Assembly (NCBI RefSeq): GCF_026745355.1
Contig: NC_079210.1
Location: 19,812,123-19,876,122 of the forward strand
Direction of reading: 5' to 3'
DNA from: Beta vulgaris subsp. vulgaris
Taxonomy: Eukaryota; Streptophyta; Magnoliopsida; Caryophyllales; Amaranthaceae
DNA length: 64,000 bases
Shown here: piece by piece, positions 1 to 11,399 of the stretch
Position numbering within the stretch: the first letter of the stretch is position 1
Layout of the letters: every line of letters begins with the position of its first letter
Made by a program: the position numbers and the translations under genes
The notes under the pieces: generated by a model
The model's database searches: none
What the model was told of the DNA's origin: nothing
What the model saw: only the letters and a program-made list of their open reading frames with translations

Positions 1-783
1 TACAGCTTTCCACCCTGCAACAGATGGACAGACAGAGAGAACAATTCAAACATTGGAGGATATGTTGAGAGCATGTGTGATAGACTTTGGAGGATCTTGG
101 GATGATTATTTGCCAACTATAGAGTTTTCGTATAACAACAGTTATCACTCAAGCATAAAGATGGCACCGTATGAAGCATTGTATGGGCAAAAATGTAGGA
201 GTCCTTTTGTTGGAGTGACATAAATGAGACGATGACTTTAGGGCCTGAGATGATTGAAGAAACAACGAAACAAGTTAGGCTTATTCAGGAGCACATGAGG
301 GCAGCTCAAGATCGACAAAAGGCTTATGCAGATCAGAATAGAAGGGAGATGGAATTTGAGGTTGGGGAGAAGGCTTTGCTAAAAGTGTCACCAAAAGGGG
401 TCATGAGATTTGGTAGGAAAGGAAAGTTGAGTCCCGTTACATTGGACCATATGAGATCTTGGAGCGAATTGGGGAAGTAGCCTATAGATTAGCCTTACCA
501 ATGGAGTTAGCCAATGTCCATAACGTCTTTCATGTGTCTCAACTTCGAAAATATGTCCATGATCCTACCCATATCATTCAACCTGAAACCATTGAACTAG
601 ATGAGACCTTATCCTTTGAGCAACGCCCAGTTAGATCTTGATACCAAAACGAGAAGTACCCGGAACAAGGCGGTAAAACTAGTCAAGGTGTTATGGTCAA
701 GTCAAACTTCTGAAGAGGCTACTTGGGAAGCCGAAGATGATATGAAAAACGATATCCCGAACTTTTTCAGCAGGTACGCTTGA
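1..783 (+). pseudogene. Chromovirus (Ty3/gypsy, Tekay/Del-like) pol 3' end: integrase C-terminus and chromodomain
   Basis: This is the distal part of a retrotransposon integrase; the rest lies left of the window. Reading from base 2, it shows the plant gypsy integrase core end ([16 protein letters not shown], with the catalytic Glu present), then the MAPYEALYG block near 160-190. The GPY/F-like region follows around 340-470, and a short chromodomain (LVKVLWSSQTSEEATWE) at about 680-730. The chromodomain places it in the chromoviruses, which use it to target integration. The reading frame is broken three times, near 213, near 435-460 and near 620-640, so it is dead. The final TGA at 781-783 overlaps the stem-loop described separately. 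The 3' LTR follows at 901. Family assignment rests on motif recognition only. Confidence 0.88.
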
Positions 784-826
784 GTTTCGGGGACGAAACT
801 CTTTAAGGGGGGTAGAATGTGATACT
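782..826 (+). other. Stem-loop plus polypurine tract, module 1 of chromovirus 1
   Basis: Perfect 8-bp inverted repeat GAGTTTCG (782-789) and CGAAACTC (794-801) with a GGGA loop. It is followed directly by TTTAAGGGGGG (802-812) and an LTR-like start TGTGATACT at 818. The pol stop codon lies in the left arm. A second such module follows at 863. The purine run is the usual primer for plus-strand DNA synthesis; a role for the hairpin is inference. Confidence 0.6.
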
Positions 827-862
827 AACTTTTTGTTTGCATATTGTAGCGACGATAACGTT

Positions 863-900
863 AAAGTTCGAGGACGAACTTTCTTTTAAGGGAGAGTAGA
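863..900 (+). other. Stem-loop plus polypurine tract, module 2 of chromovirus 1
   Basis: Perfect 8-bp inverted repeat AAAGTTCG (863-870) and CGAACTTT (875-882), loop AGGA. TTTTAAGGGAGAG (884-896) follows, directly before the LTR start at 901. Being adjacent to the LTR, this is probably the working polypurine tract of the two in this element. Confidence 0.6.
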
Positions 901-3096
901 TGTAATATCCCAAATTTTTATAACTATTTTATAAATTTATTTTGTTATAATAAGATTTTTATTCTGAAAAATAAAGTAAAATCATAATAAATCAGATTTT
1001 TATGAAACTGTTTTATTTATTAAATCAGACTATTTTTGTCTTTTTAAAAAAAAAATTCGAAATCAGATTTTTTTTTTAAATCAGATCTTTTTTCGTTCAA
1101 AAAGAAAGATAGAGAGAAAATAAAATTCTGATTTTTTTAAAATACTTATCTTTTAGTGAAAACCCTAGATTTACACACATATATATACCCTAAACACCCA
1201 AAAATCCCCACTTAATACACTTTCTTCATTTTTTGGTAAGTTCTAAATTTCAGATCTAGAATCACCATTGTTGAATTTCGAAGGTTTCAACCAGAAAAAA
1301 AAAATATATTTTTAAAATCAGACATCGCGACTCCGACGACTTGGCCGGAGTCCGACGCCGGTCTTCTTCTTCTCTTTTCTTCTTTCTTCTTTCTTCTTTC
1401 CTTTCTTCCTCTTGCTTCTCGCTGCTGCGTGCATCAGTTCTTTAAAAGTTTTTGGTCAAGCTTTAAAATTTTTTAATAAAAAAAAAGGGTGTAGTGTAGC
1501 GGCAGAATGGCAGTGTGTTCTGTCACACATCAAACCATTAACCATATACAATTTTTTCGTTCAATAGTGACATGTCACGTGTTTTTGGTAGAGATTTTTA
1601 TGTTTTTACCTTTTTCTGTTTTCGGATTTTGGTTCATATTAACCTTGCAAATTTTGATTAATTATTTCGGGATATTATATCAAGTGACTAATGTTAGGTA
1701 ATATTATTTGTTGTAGACGGAAACTTCGTAGAAGGCGACTTTTAGTTGATATTGCTATATTCGGTCAGCGTTTGAGGTAATTCACAATGTCCATCAACAA
1801 CTAGAATCCCGTTAGGAATTGTATGTGTATGTGTAATACACGTGGTTATGTGATTCCATGTTTATGTTAGATGTATATTATGTGACAGGAATAGTATAGT
1901 ACTTTCGATGACTAAAATTATTATTATTATTACTATAGTACTATTATCCCTGCGTATAATATATATGTATCTACTGGTATTGTTATTATAAATTTCGATT
2001 TATAATGTACCTAATTATACCATCGTATTAAAATTATGCTAATATTGATAATGTATTTAATGGGTATAACTAATGTGTTAATAATGTAACGAACGGTATT
2101 ATAAGTTGATATATATTGTGACTCTATGAGGCTCTAATGATGGATATATTGGTTACTATGAATTATGTACGTTGATTATTATAATTCTATAAAGTGGTTA
2201 AGTTGTGAAAATATTTATCGTACTGAAGATGTTCCTGTTAATGTTAACGTGGTGCTTGATGTGTCATAACTATTAAGAATATATTAATCACGTAAAGTGG
2301 AAATATTATTGAGGGAAATAGCCTGTGGACTTGGATCCTCCATAGGTGATGAACAGTATTTGATTCTATTCTGTTACAACTCTTTATTGTCTTCCTCCTA
2401 ATACTATTGGTACGCATTGCGGATACCCATTAGATTAGTGAGGGGTGTGCATACTAGGGACGTTCTGCAAAACGATATTGGCCATTACTCTTATTTATCT
2501 GGGTGACGACACATGTTGAAGTAGGTGGTTACTGGGATTAGTCCGGCCTACTGACGTTCAATTCCCTTCTAATAAATAAAATTGTTGTGTATGACTCATA
2601 TAAACTTGAATAATTGAAATGGTTAATCCTATTATATACTTGTCTGTATTACGTTATACTTGTCTGTATTATGCTATAAAAATTATTTTTAAAATATAAC
2701 TATTATTATTATTATTTTACGGGATGGAGTTGAAATTACTTAGCTTTCGCTAATTTTTGTGTTTTTGTTTTCCTTTGTTCTGTTCCTATTTATATTGTGC
2801 AGGTTGGTGAAAGGGACTACGTTGCAGGAATGAGTGAACCTATAGTTTTTATGTTCACCTAGTTTAATAAACATTACAGTACTGTCATTTGAGATTGTTT
2901 AGTTTTGGTTGTAGACAACTTAGTTTGGTTATTTTGATACCTTGGTTTGTGAGTTAAATTTTTTTTCTTAATAATTAGTCTTGCATTTATTTTTTTACAA
3001 TAGATGCGGCGGTAACACCCTAAAGGTTTGGTCAAATATTGTAATGAAAAGTGAATATTTTATAAAGTTTTAGAACCAAAGTTTTGGGGTGTTACA
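901..3096 (+). mobile_element. 3' LTR of chromovirus 1
   Basis: The LTR starts TGTAATATCCC, immediately after a polypurine tract, and ends GGGGTGTTACA; the two ends are near-inverted repeats, as expected for this lineage. Length is about 2.2 kb, normal for Tekay-type LTRs. It is AT-rich with no long ORF; short ORFs inside it look like chance. A run of TATATATA near 1180 is a weak promoter candidate. Right of the LTR the sequence resumes in the middle of another element's pol gene, so this element inserted into that gene. The expected 5-bp target duplication on this side is GTTAT (3097-3101). The matching copy is outside the window. Confidence 0.82.
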
Positions 3097-6061
3097 GTTA
3101 TCTTATGTGGAGTTCAGAAGATTGAAAAGGAAGATGAGAATAGGGAGATCCCAGTCGTAACTGAGTTTCCTGAAGAGATACCGGGTGTGCCACCGGTTAG
3201 GGATCTTGAGTTCATCGTAGACTTGATGCCAGGAACCAGACCTATTTCAAAGGCTCCGTATAGAATGGCTCCAGCTGAGATGAAAGAGTTAAAACTTTTG
3301 TTGGAGGAGTTATTGGAAAAAGGGTATATAAGACCTAGTTTGTCTCCTTGGGGTGCACCTGTATTGTTCGTGAAAAAGAAGGATGGTAGTTTGAGGTTGT
3401 GCATTGATTATCGGGAGTTGAATAATGTGAAGATCAAGAATAAGTATCAGCTTCCGAGAATTGATGATTTATTTGACCAGTTGAAAGGAGCGGGAATTTT
3501 CTCAAAGATAGATTTGAGGTCAGGTTATCACCAATTGGGGATTGCTGAGGGTGATATTCCTAAGACTGCGTTTGGGACGCGGTATGGTCACTATGAGTTT
3601 AAAGTGATGCCGTTTGGTCTGACCAATGCACCTGAAGTGTTCATGGATTTGATGCATAGGGTATTCAGGCCATACTTGGATAAACATGTGGTTGTGTTTA
3701 TAGATGATATTTTGATATATTCAAAGGATAGGAATTGTCATGAGCTGCATTTGAGGGAAGTTTTGTCCACCCTAAGAGAGCATAAGTTGTACGCCATGCT
3801 CTCTAAGTGTGAGTTTTGGTTGGATGAGGTTGCATTTTTAGGACATGTTATCTCAAAGGAAGGACTTTCGGTGGTTCCTACTAAGATTCAAGCGGTGCGC
3901 GAATGGCCAACACCGAAGACGGTGTGTGATATAAGGAGTTTTCTTGTGTTAGCTGGTTACGATCGAAGATTTGTAAAGGATTTCTCAAAGATATCGAGAC
4001 CAATGACTAGCCTGATGAAGAAAGAATGTTAGTTTGTCTGCACTCCAGAGTGTGAGGAAGCTTTTTCGACATTGAAGGAAAGATTGACTACAACACCTAT
4101 TTTGGCTCTACCTGATGAAAGCCAGCAGTATGATGTTTATAGTGATGCTTCGAAATTTGGGTTAGGGTGTGTATTGATGCAGAACCGAAAGGTCATCACT
4201 TATGCTTCTAGGCAGTTAAAATCATATGAGGTGAATTATCCAAAACATGATCTCGAATTAGCTGCAATAGTGTTTGCTTTGAAGATATGGCGACACTACT
4301 TGTATGGGGCAACGTGTAAGTTGTACACGGATCATAAGAGCTTAAAGTATATTTTCACTCAGAAGGAGTTGAACATGAGGCACAGGAGGTGGTTGGAGTT
4401 GATCAAGGATTATGATCTGGAGATCCAGTATCATGAAGGGAAAGCTAATGTTGTTGCTGATGGATTGAGTCGAAAGTCGAGTCATTCAGTTAATGTAATG
4501 GTGCTGCCAAGTCAGTTATGTGTCGAGTTTCAGAAAATGTCATTGGAGGTACTAGAAGAAGGCGGTGTTGAAGAATTATTGGGTTCTTTGTCGATTCAAC
4601 CCTCAATTTATGATGAGATTAGGGAGGGTCAATCAAAGTATGAAAAGTTAGAAAAGATTCGGGAGAAGATCCGGGATGGCAGGTGTCGGATTTCCATATA
4701 GCCGATGATGGAAGTATTCGGTTCAAGGGGAGGTGGTGTATACCAAGTAACAAAGAAGAGTTGAAGCGGAAATTAATGGAACAAGCTCATAGCTCACCTT
4801 ATTCAGTACACCAGGTGGTGATAAGTTGTATAAGGACATGAAGAAAACGTTCTGGTGGCCAAACATGAAGCGAGAGGCAACAGAGTTCGTGGCTAAGTGT
4901 CTTACATGCCAAAAGGTCAAGTTTGAGCACAAGAGGCCGCAAGGGAAGGTTCAACCTCTGGATATTCCGAGTTGGAAATGGGATTCTATATCAATGTATT
5001 TTGTGTCTGCATTACCAAGAACTAAGGCTGGAAATGATACAATTTGGGTAGTGGTAGATCGTCTAACTAAATCTGCAACTTTCATACCTATGAAGAATAC
5101 TTGGTCGATGGATCAATTGGCTAAAGCATATGTGACGTGGGTTGTGAAATATCATGGTGTGCCTACGGACATTGTTTCCGATCGTGATTCACGATTCTTG
5201 TCCAACTTTTGGTAGAGTTTGCAGAAGGCTTTGGGTACTAATTTGTTAATGAGTACAACTTTTCATCCGACTACAGACGGGCTAACAAAACGAACAATTC
5301 AGACTTTAGAAGATATGTTGCGATCTTGTGTTATGGAGTATCAGGGTTTGTGGGAAGATTTCTTGAATTTAATAGAATTTTCCTACAACAACAGTCATCA
5401 TGCAAGTATTGGTATGGCTCCGTTTGAGGCTTTGTATGGTCGGAAGTGTAGAAGTCTGGTCTGCTGGAATGATATTAGTGAAACCGTGGTGCTTGGACCT
5501 GAGTTTCTCGAAGAGACGGTGAAGCAGGTGAAAGTGATTCAAGAAAAGATCAAAGAAGCTCAAGATCGGTAGAAGAGTTATGCTGATTTGAAGCGAAGGG
5601 ATGAAGAGTTTCAGGTTGGAGAGAAGGTATTGTTGAAAACATCTCCAATGAAAGGGGTGATGCGATTTGGGAAGAAGGGAAAGTTAAGCCCAGAGTATAT
5701 CGGGCCATATGAGGTGTTAAAGAAGATCGGGAAAGTGGCATATAAGTTGAATTTGCCAAATGATTTAAGTCGAGTCCATGATGTTTTCCATTTATCTCAG
5801 TTAAGGAAGTATATTCTTGACGTGTCTCATGTGCTGCAACCTGAGACTATTGAATTAGATGACAGTTTGACTTACGAGGAAAGACCTGTAAGAATCCTTG
5901 ATAGTAAAGTTAGAAGTACTCGGACTAAGGATGTAAGATTAGTCAAAGTATTATGGTCAAACCATCAGACTGAGGAAGCAACATGGGAAACGGAAGTGGA
6001 TATGCGCAAGAAATATCTGGCGTTGTTTTCCGAGGTTAGTTGTCGAGTTACGGGGTCGTAA
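3097..6061 (+). pseudogene. Chromovirus 2 pol remnant: reverse transcriptase, RNase H, integrase, chromodomain
   Basis: Domains in order: the protease/RT linker, then RT (3187-4030) with [20 protein letters not shown] and the catalytic box [11 protein letters not shown]; RNase H (about 4120-4470) with [10 protein letters not shown] and [11 protein letters not shown]; the integrase zinc-binding end (CLTCQKVK near 4900) and core (4970-5400); and a chromodomain-like end (LVKVLWSNHQTEEATWE, about 5940-5990). Lesions: TAG at 4030-4032, a stop in the RNase H/integrase linker (4699), a one-base loss near 4812, TAG at 5213-5215, and a stop at 5570. Two integrase catalytic residues also look lost: the first Asp is Tyr (SMYFVSA) and the Glu is Lys (DGLTKRTIQ). 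The element is therefore long inactive. Its 5' half was displaced beyond the left edge by insertion of chromovirus 1. Confidence 0.93.
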
Positions 6062-6085
6062 CTCCTTTTAAGGGGGTAGAATGCG
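6045..6085 (+). other. Stem-loop plus polypurine tract, module 1 of chromovirus 2
   Basis: Perfect 8-bp inverted repeat GAGTTACG (6045-6052) and CGTAACTC (6057-6064), loop GGGT. CTTTTAAGGGGGTAGA and an LTR-like TGCGATA follow. The pol stop codon TAA (6059-6061) lies in the right arm. The stem differs from module 1 of the other element by a T-to-A / A-to-T pair change that keeps pairing. Confidence 0.6.
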
Positions 6086-6231
6086 ATAGAGTTTCGCGCT
6101 TTTACTATAGTTATTACATTTTAGCACATTTTTGAGTCATTATATGCATTTTAGACATGAGCATTTGAGTTAGAAACTGCAATTTTAAATTTTAATCCAT
6201 TTTTTGGAAAGTGATTATGATTTTTTTTCTT

Positions 6232-6269
6232 GAGTTTCGAGGTCGAAACTTCTTTTAAGGGGGCTAGAC
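6232..6269 (+). other. Stem-loop plus polypurine tract, module 2 of chromovirus 2
   Basis: A 7-bp inverted repeat AGTTTCG (6233-6239) and CGAAACT (6244-6250), loop AGGT, extendable by one G-U pair. CTTTTAAGGGGGCTAGAC follows, abutting the LTR start TGTGATACCCC at 6270. Confidence 0.6.
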
Positions 6270-9052
6270 TGTGATACCCCATATTTTCAAGTATTTATTT
6301 ATTAATTAAAATATTTATTTTCTAAAATAAATATTTTAAGCAAAGGGTATTTTAGCAATTTCACTCGTTTTAAATTATTTTGGCGGAAGATGGTGCCAAA
6401 ATTGGATTTGTAAAACTTTTGGTTTCAAATCCTAGTCAAAATTATTCAAAAAACCTTTAAAAAAAAATTTTTTTTAGGCAATTATTTTTGACGGGATTCT
6501 GAAGTAAATGGGGGAGTTTTGTTTTCAAAATTTATGATGAAGATTACAAATCTTGGTTTAATCTCCTAATTTATGGTGAAGGTTACAATCTCTGTTAGTC
6601 TTGGACGAACACTTAAGCAACTACAAGAGGGGGGGTGAATTGTAGCTGGAGAGATTTTCAAACTTTTTGTGGAAATAAAGGAATGATTAAGTAAGAAAGA
6701 AATAATTGCATGAATTAAGAAAGAACTTGGAACACGAGATTTTTACAAGGAAAACTTCCTAGGCCCAATTGGAGGAAAAACCTTGACCACAAGGGATTTT
6801 GACTCAATTCTCTTTAATAACTTTTAGGCCAAAAGACTCTCTTTTGTACAACCTAAACCTGGACCAACTCTGTTCCTCCAGGAACTGGTTCCCTGTCAGC
6901 CTGTTCCCCCTGAACTTCTCCCTTGACTTTACTCAAAGTCTTTTCTCTTTCTCTTCTCTTTCTCTTTTTCTCTCAAAATGATTACAGACTTAGATTCACT
7001 CAACCCAATCTATAATACATCAATTTCTAAGAAGAATAAAACCGAATAATAATACATCAATTTCTAAGAAGAATAAAACCGAATGTACTTTCTCTTTGCA
7101 TATTAGATAAAATTCTGAAAGTATATTTTTCGAGATCATTACAAAGCTCTATTTGTAGGGACCTTTCTTCTCGAATTCTTCTCCAAGATCTTCTCAAGAT
7201 CTTCTCCATTATCCCACGTAGCTTCAGCCACTTCTCCACAATGTATCCGTTGATAATTCTGTTGGCAGTTGGCTTTCTTAAAAGTAGCCACTTATCCACG
7301 TTCACATGCCTTAAAAATAGAGTAGTTGTTGTGGTTCCTAAAATGTAGGAACTACCTCAACGTTCTATTTTTAAGCGCATACATAGGTTAGTGATTGGCG
7401 GCACCTAGATTGTAGGCAACCGAAGATGTTGCACACACACTAACTCAACACAATATTATGGAACCTTAATATATTAAATTTGTTACATCCATAATATAAA
7501 CCGGATATCCCAAATAAGTTATAAACAACTTAATCTTGATTAAACACTTAATGAATTCTTCATAAGTTATTTAACATGTTATTTGTGAAATCTAAAGATA
7601 ACTAAACTAATTAAAACTAAAAGAATAAATCTAACAAAACAAAATAAACAAAACAAGAAAAATAAATCTAAGACATACAAAAATTACTTCTAACATAATA
7701 AACTAAAAACCGGATTAATAATAAACTAAAATCCTGTAAACTTTAATTATATGTCATTATCAAAATAGTGAAATAACAAACTCTTTAATTTTGAAAATTA
7801 AGTACTACCTATTCTACTCCTATAAATACCCCACACCTTTAGCCATCTTTTCCACACAAAAACTTTGGAGAATCCATACTTCAAGGTTCATGTTTGCATT
7901 CATGATTAGGTTCATGTGATAAGTTACTTATTAGATTTTATTATTGGTTTTTTAGGAGATCGTTCAAGATTAAGACTAAGTGTAGATACTATTATACTTT
8001 TTGTGCAAGATCAAGGTACGATATGTAGCTAGATCGTTTAAAATGTGGTTTATATGATAAAGTTGTTTATTGATTTTATTGGTTGTATTGGTTTAGAAAT
8101 TTGGTTTAAAATGGTTACAATGTTTTATTATTCACTCTTGAAAGTGAAAATAATGAATGATTTTATCAATCATTTTATATAGAAGTTGTGTTATCCTTTT
8201 TGGAAAATTAAATTATTTTTACAAGGAAAGGTTGATTGGTTTTTATGAACTTTGAATGTTCAAAAAGTTGTTTATGAGGAAAGGAGGTTTACTCATGACT
8301 TACAAGTCATATTATTATAATTTCCGCTTGATTAATATCAAGTGATTCAAAGTCCACTTGTTGGCAATCATAGTTACCCCTTGATATAGCTCCGTGATGG
8401 GATGACTAGCTTGGGGGGTGTGCACACTTAGCAAAATAGAAGGGGAGATAAGAAGAGGAATTGCTTTCAGGATTATTTTTAATCCAAGTTATTTGGAAAG
8501 TATTTGTTCTTAAAAGGTTGTTCTTGAATTACTATTCAAGTGTTTGGAAAGAGTTTGTTCTTAAAATGTTATTCTTGGAATTATTATTAAGTGTTTGGAA
8601 ATAGTTTATTCTTAAAGAGTTATTCTTCAATTATTGATGATGGAGTCTTCGAAATGAAAAATTGTTACGAACTAACAAATGTGTTACTTAGCTAGTACAT
8701 TTCGTACTCAGTTTTATACTGAAACTTATTTTCTTTTTCCTATTTGGCTTTGCCCTGTTTACCTTTTTGGTAAGCAGATTTGCAAGTGAATTTTGGATGT
8801 GCATGGGAGCATACTAGTCAGGGGATCTTCACCTAGATTAGAGTATTTCATTTATTTTGAGTATTGAGACAATATTTACTTTTTATTAATAAAGAATTAT
8901 TATTTTTGGTTAAAGTCTTCTGCTGGAAGTTATTTTGGTTAGGTAGTTGGTTGCCCAAAGTGTGTTAGTCATGTGGCGATAATACTCCTAAATTAATAAA
9001 ATATTATTTATTAAATCATTTATTTAAAAGTGAGTGATTTGGGTGTGTTACA
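6270..9052 (+). mobile_element. 3' LTR of chromovirus 2
   Basis: Starts TGTGATACCCC after a polypurine tract and ends GGGTGTGTTACA, with complementary ends. It is 2.8 kb, longer than the LTR of chromovirus 1 because a Copia LTR piece starting at 6593 is inserted in it. A good LTR promoter element, TATAAATA, is at 7821-7828. To the right, the sequence enters the integrase of a Tat-type element in mid-codon context, so chromovirus 2 inserted there. The expected target duplication on this side is AATAT (9053-9057). Confidence 0.8.
6593..7400 (-). mobile_element. Antisense Copia (SIRE-like) LTR fragment
   Basis: On + it begins TGTTAGTCTTGGACG, followed by a CTACAAGAGGGGGGGTGAATTG block. The same succession of blocks (GGGGGGGTGAATT, GGAACACGAGA, ACTTCCTAG, ACCACAAGGGATTTT) recurs in order at 11425-11580, so the two are the same LTR family. 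The complement reads AATTCACCCCCCCTCTTG, typical of the 3' end of SIRE/Maximus-type Copia LTRs. A 37-bp direct duplication sits at about 7013-7086. The right end is not resolved: no target duplication of the left flank was found between 7300 and 7800, so the stated end is approximate. Confidence 0.6.
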
Positions 9053-9752
9053 AATATCATCACTAGGTTTGGGGTTCCCAGAGCCGTAGTGTCAGTTTAT
9101 GGCAGGCAATTCTATAGCGAACCTACACAGGACTACTGCGCTCGCTTTGGCATACAAACCAGGTTCTCGACAGTTTCCCGACCGAAAACCAATGGCAAGC
9201 TGAGTCCGCCAACAAGATAGTGCTCAAAGGGATCAAGAAATCCTTCGATGCAGCAAAAGGAGCTTGGGTGGACGATTTGCCTGGGGTGCTCTGGTCAGCA
9301 CGGACGACCAGTAAGGAAGCTATTGGGTGTTCCGCGTTCGGGCTATGGTACGGCAGTGAAGCAGTCCTCCCAGTAGAGGTCGGCATCCCCTCACCTTGGA
9401 TAACTTTCTATGACGAAAAGCCTATCAATTTAGACCTGCTACCATAAACGAGGGGGAACGCCTTGTTACGATCTATTCGTTACAAGAAAAGAGTAACTCG
9501 GCAATTCAACCGCCGAGTAAAAACTAGGCCCATCAAGCTCGATGACTAGGTAGTGAGGAAAGTCGAGGCAACATGACTCTCGCATCTCAAAGGGAAGTTG
9601 GGAGCAAATTGGGACGACCTTTACAAAGTCACTGAAGTCATCAAGCCCGACACGTTCCGACTGGAGAATACTGAAGGAATTCCACTTGCTTGACCATGGA
9701 ATGCAGACAACCTCAAAAAAAATTCTATGTCTAGTGTTTGTCAATTGCAATC
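9053..9752 (+). pseudogene. Tat/Ogre-lineage Ty3/gypsy integrase C-terminal region
   Basis: Starts inside the integrase core (IITRFGVPRAVVS, then GRQFYS). It continues with LKGIKKSFDAAKGAW, DLPGVLWSARTTSKEAIG and GSEAVLPVEVG (9220-9400), and ends with TEVIKPDTFRLENTEG and PWNADNLKK (about 9630-9720). This succession is typical of non-chromovirus Tat-lineage integrases. The position of the core Asp reads Val in VVSVYGRQF. There is an in-frame stop with frame loss near 9218, further frameshifts after 9447, and TGA near 9691. The 5' part of the element was separated by insertion of chromovirus 2. Downstream lies the long 3' region with the antisense gene, as known for Retand/Ogre relatives. Confidence 0.85.
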
Positions 9753-10122
9753 GTACCTATATGTACAATGTATGACTAGCCAAGTATATGGCATGTAACT
9801 ACTCGGACCAATTTTAAGGTCAGATATATGAATGACTTTACCAGTCAGCCAAGCCTTAACCAGTCAATTTGTTTGTGTACGTTCAAACCATGACTTAATT
9901 AGTCCCGCAAAATAAAAACAAAAGACGTTCAAGTGATAAAGATAAAGTTCAAACAACTCGGAGTTGGTCGGACAATATGATAGATTGCAAATAACAAACA
10001 CTGAAGCTAATATAAAAAAGTTAAAAATATATATCATTTCATTTCATAAAGAGTTGGTTACAAAATAAGGCCTGGTACTACCAAAAGCCAACAAAACAAA
10101 AACTAAGTACAAGGAGAAGAAT
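9753..10122. other. Spacer between Tat pol and the antisense gene
   Basis: About 370 bp of AT-rich sequence within the Tat element. No coding potential or repeat was recognised. It would contain the 3' untranslated end of the antisense gene. Confidence 0.5.
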
Positions 10123-10625
10123 CTAAACAGCAGGGTGGTCGGCCTGTTCGTTGGTGCTCCCAGTGAGCTCCTTGAACCTCGCCACCTCAGGTTGTGCCTC
10201 CCCTTCCTCGATCTCGTCCGACTCATCCTCGGAAAGGGCAATGTTAAGCTTGGCGAGGAGGGATTTGTCTTCAGCATCAGCCAAGTCCTTTTAGCTCGCC
10301 ATCGCCTCAACCCAGTAAAGGAAGGATGGGACCCGGCCAACGCCTTCTTCATCCTCTCTAAGGCGTCGTCCTCCCCCATCTTTTGGGCAGCCGAGCCGAC
10401 CGGTGTGGTGAAGACCTCGCAAGCCTTGGACTCCCTCTAGGAGTTGGACCACTCCTCCTCAGTGCGAGCAAGGTTCTCCATTTCAGTCAGCTCGGCGACT
10501 TTCCCCTGAGCCTCGACAGTCTTCACCTCGGCCGCTAACTTGGCCACCACTGCCTCATCCCTAGCAGCAATGAGGCTGGCCTTCTCAACTTTCCAAGCAT
10601 CTCGCTCAACCTAGAAATCCTCCTA

Positions 10626-10751
10626 GTCTCGCTTGATGTAACGCTCAATATTGGCCAGATTAGCTTCAACGACCCTCTAACCTTCCTGGTCTCGCTTGAT
10701 GCAACGCTCAATATTGGTCAGATTAGCTTCAGCGACCATCTGACCCTCCTT
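10626..10751 (-). repeat. 63-bp tandem duplication inside exon E5 of the antisense gene
   Basis: Two adjacent copies beginning GTCTCGCTTGATG at 10626 and 10689, about 90 percent alike. The unit is 63 bp, or 21 codons, so it added three heptads to the predicted coiled coil without shifting the frame. Confidence 0.8.
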
Positions 10752-11399
10752 GTCCTTATGGAGCTCGGAGAAGTGCTTCTTCCCCTTGGCCTAGAGGTCC
10801 TCTACCTCCTCAGCCAGGTGGACCCAGTTCTTGGCCACATTGGCCAACAGAGCAGAGAACTGCAAAGCCAACAACATGGTTAAAATGAAGTTCGAACAAA
10901 AATAAACATTTGAGTCCAAAGGAACAATTGTAGCTCACCTCGACCAGCAGTGGAACAGGTCGCCGGTCTCCCGAACCCGTTGGTGTTGTTGATATAGTCC
11001 TGGTCGGCGGGGCCAAAAAAGTAGCCCACAGTGTTGGTCCAACGAGTGTCCAACCTGTAGGAATCCAACTTAGAGAAGGGCTTCGCCAAAGCCAGACTTA
11101 TTTGCTCCGGGTCGTCAGTTGGCTTGCGAGGAGGAGAGGCCGTATATTGGGGACTCCCTACAGGAAGGAAGTCGGAAGAATGAAGAGATATGGCCCGCAG
11201 GCTATTCACTTCTACAAATTTAGTTTTTTCCCCCCGTTTGGCCTTGGCTTTAGCAACGGCCTTCTCTGTCTGGGCTACCTTCTCAGGGGCCATCTCCTTT
11301 CTTTTCTTTGAAGCCTTAGGCTTCGAAGGGTCCTGAAACGAATCAAAATGGTTACTCAGAGATAAAAGGGGAACTCAAATCCGCTAAGGGGAAAGGAAC

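Noticed and set aside
818..826. TGTGATACT as the LTR start of chromovirus 1
   Set aside because: TGTAATATCCC at 901 pairs much better with the LTR end GGGGTGTTACA and also follows a polypurine tract, so 901 was chosen. The site at 818 is kept as part of the doublet finding.
9466..9750. Minus-strand ORF of 94 codons
   Set aside because: It lies opposite the recognisable end of the Tat integrase and has no similarity of its own.
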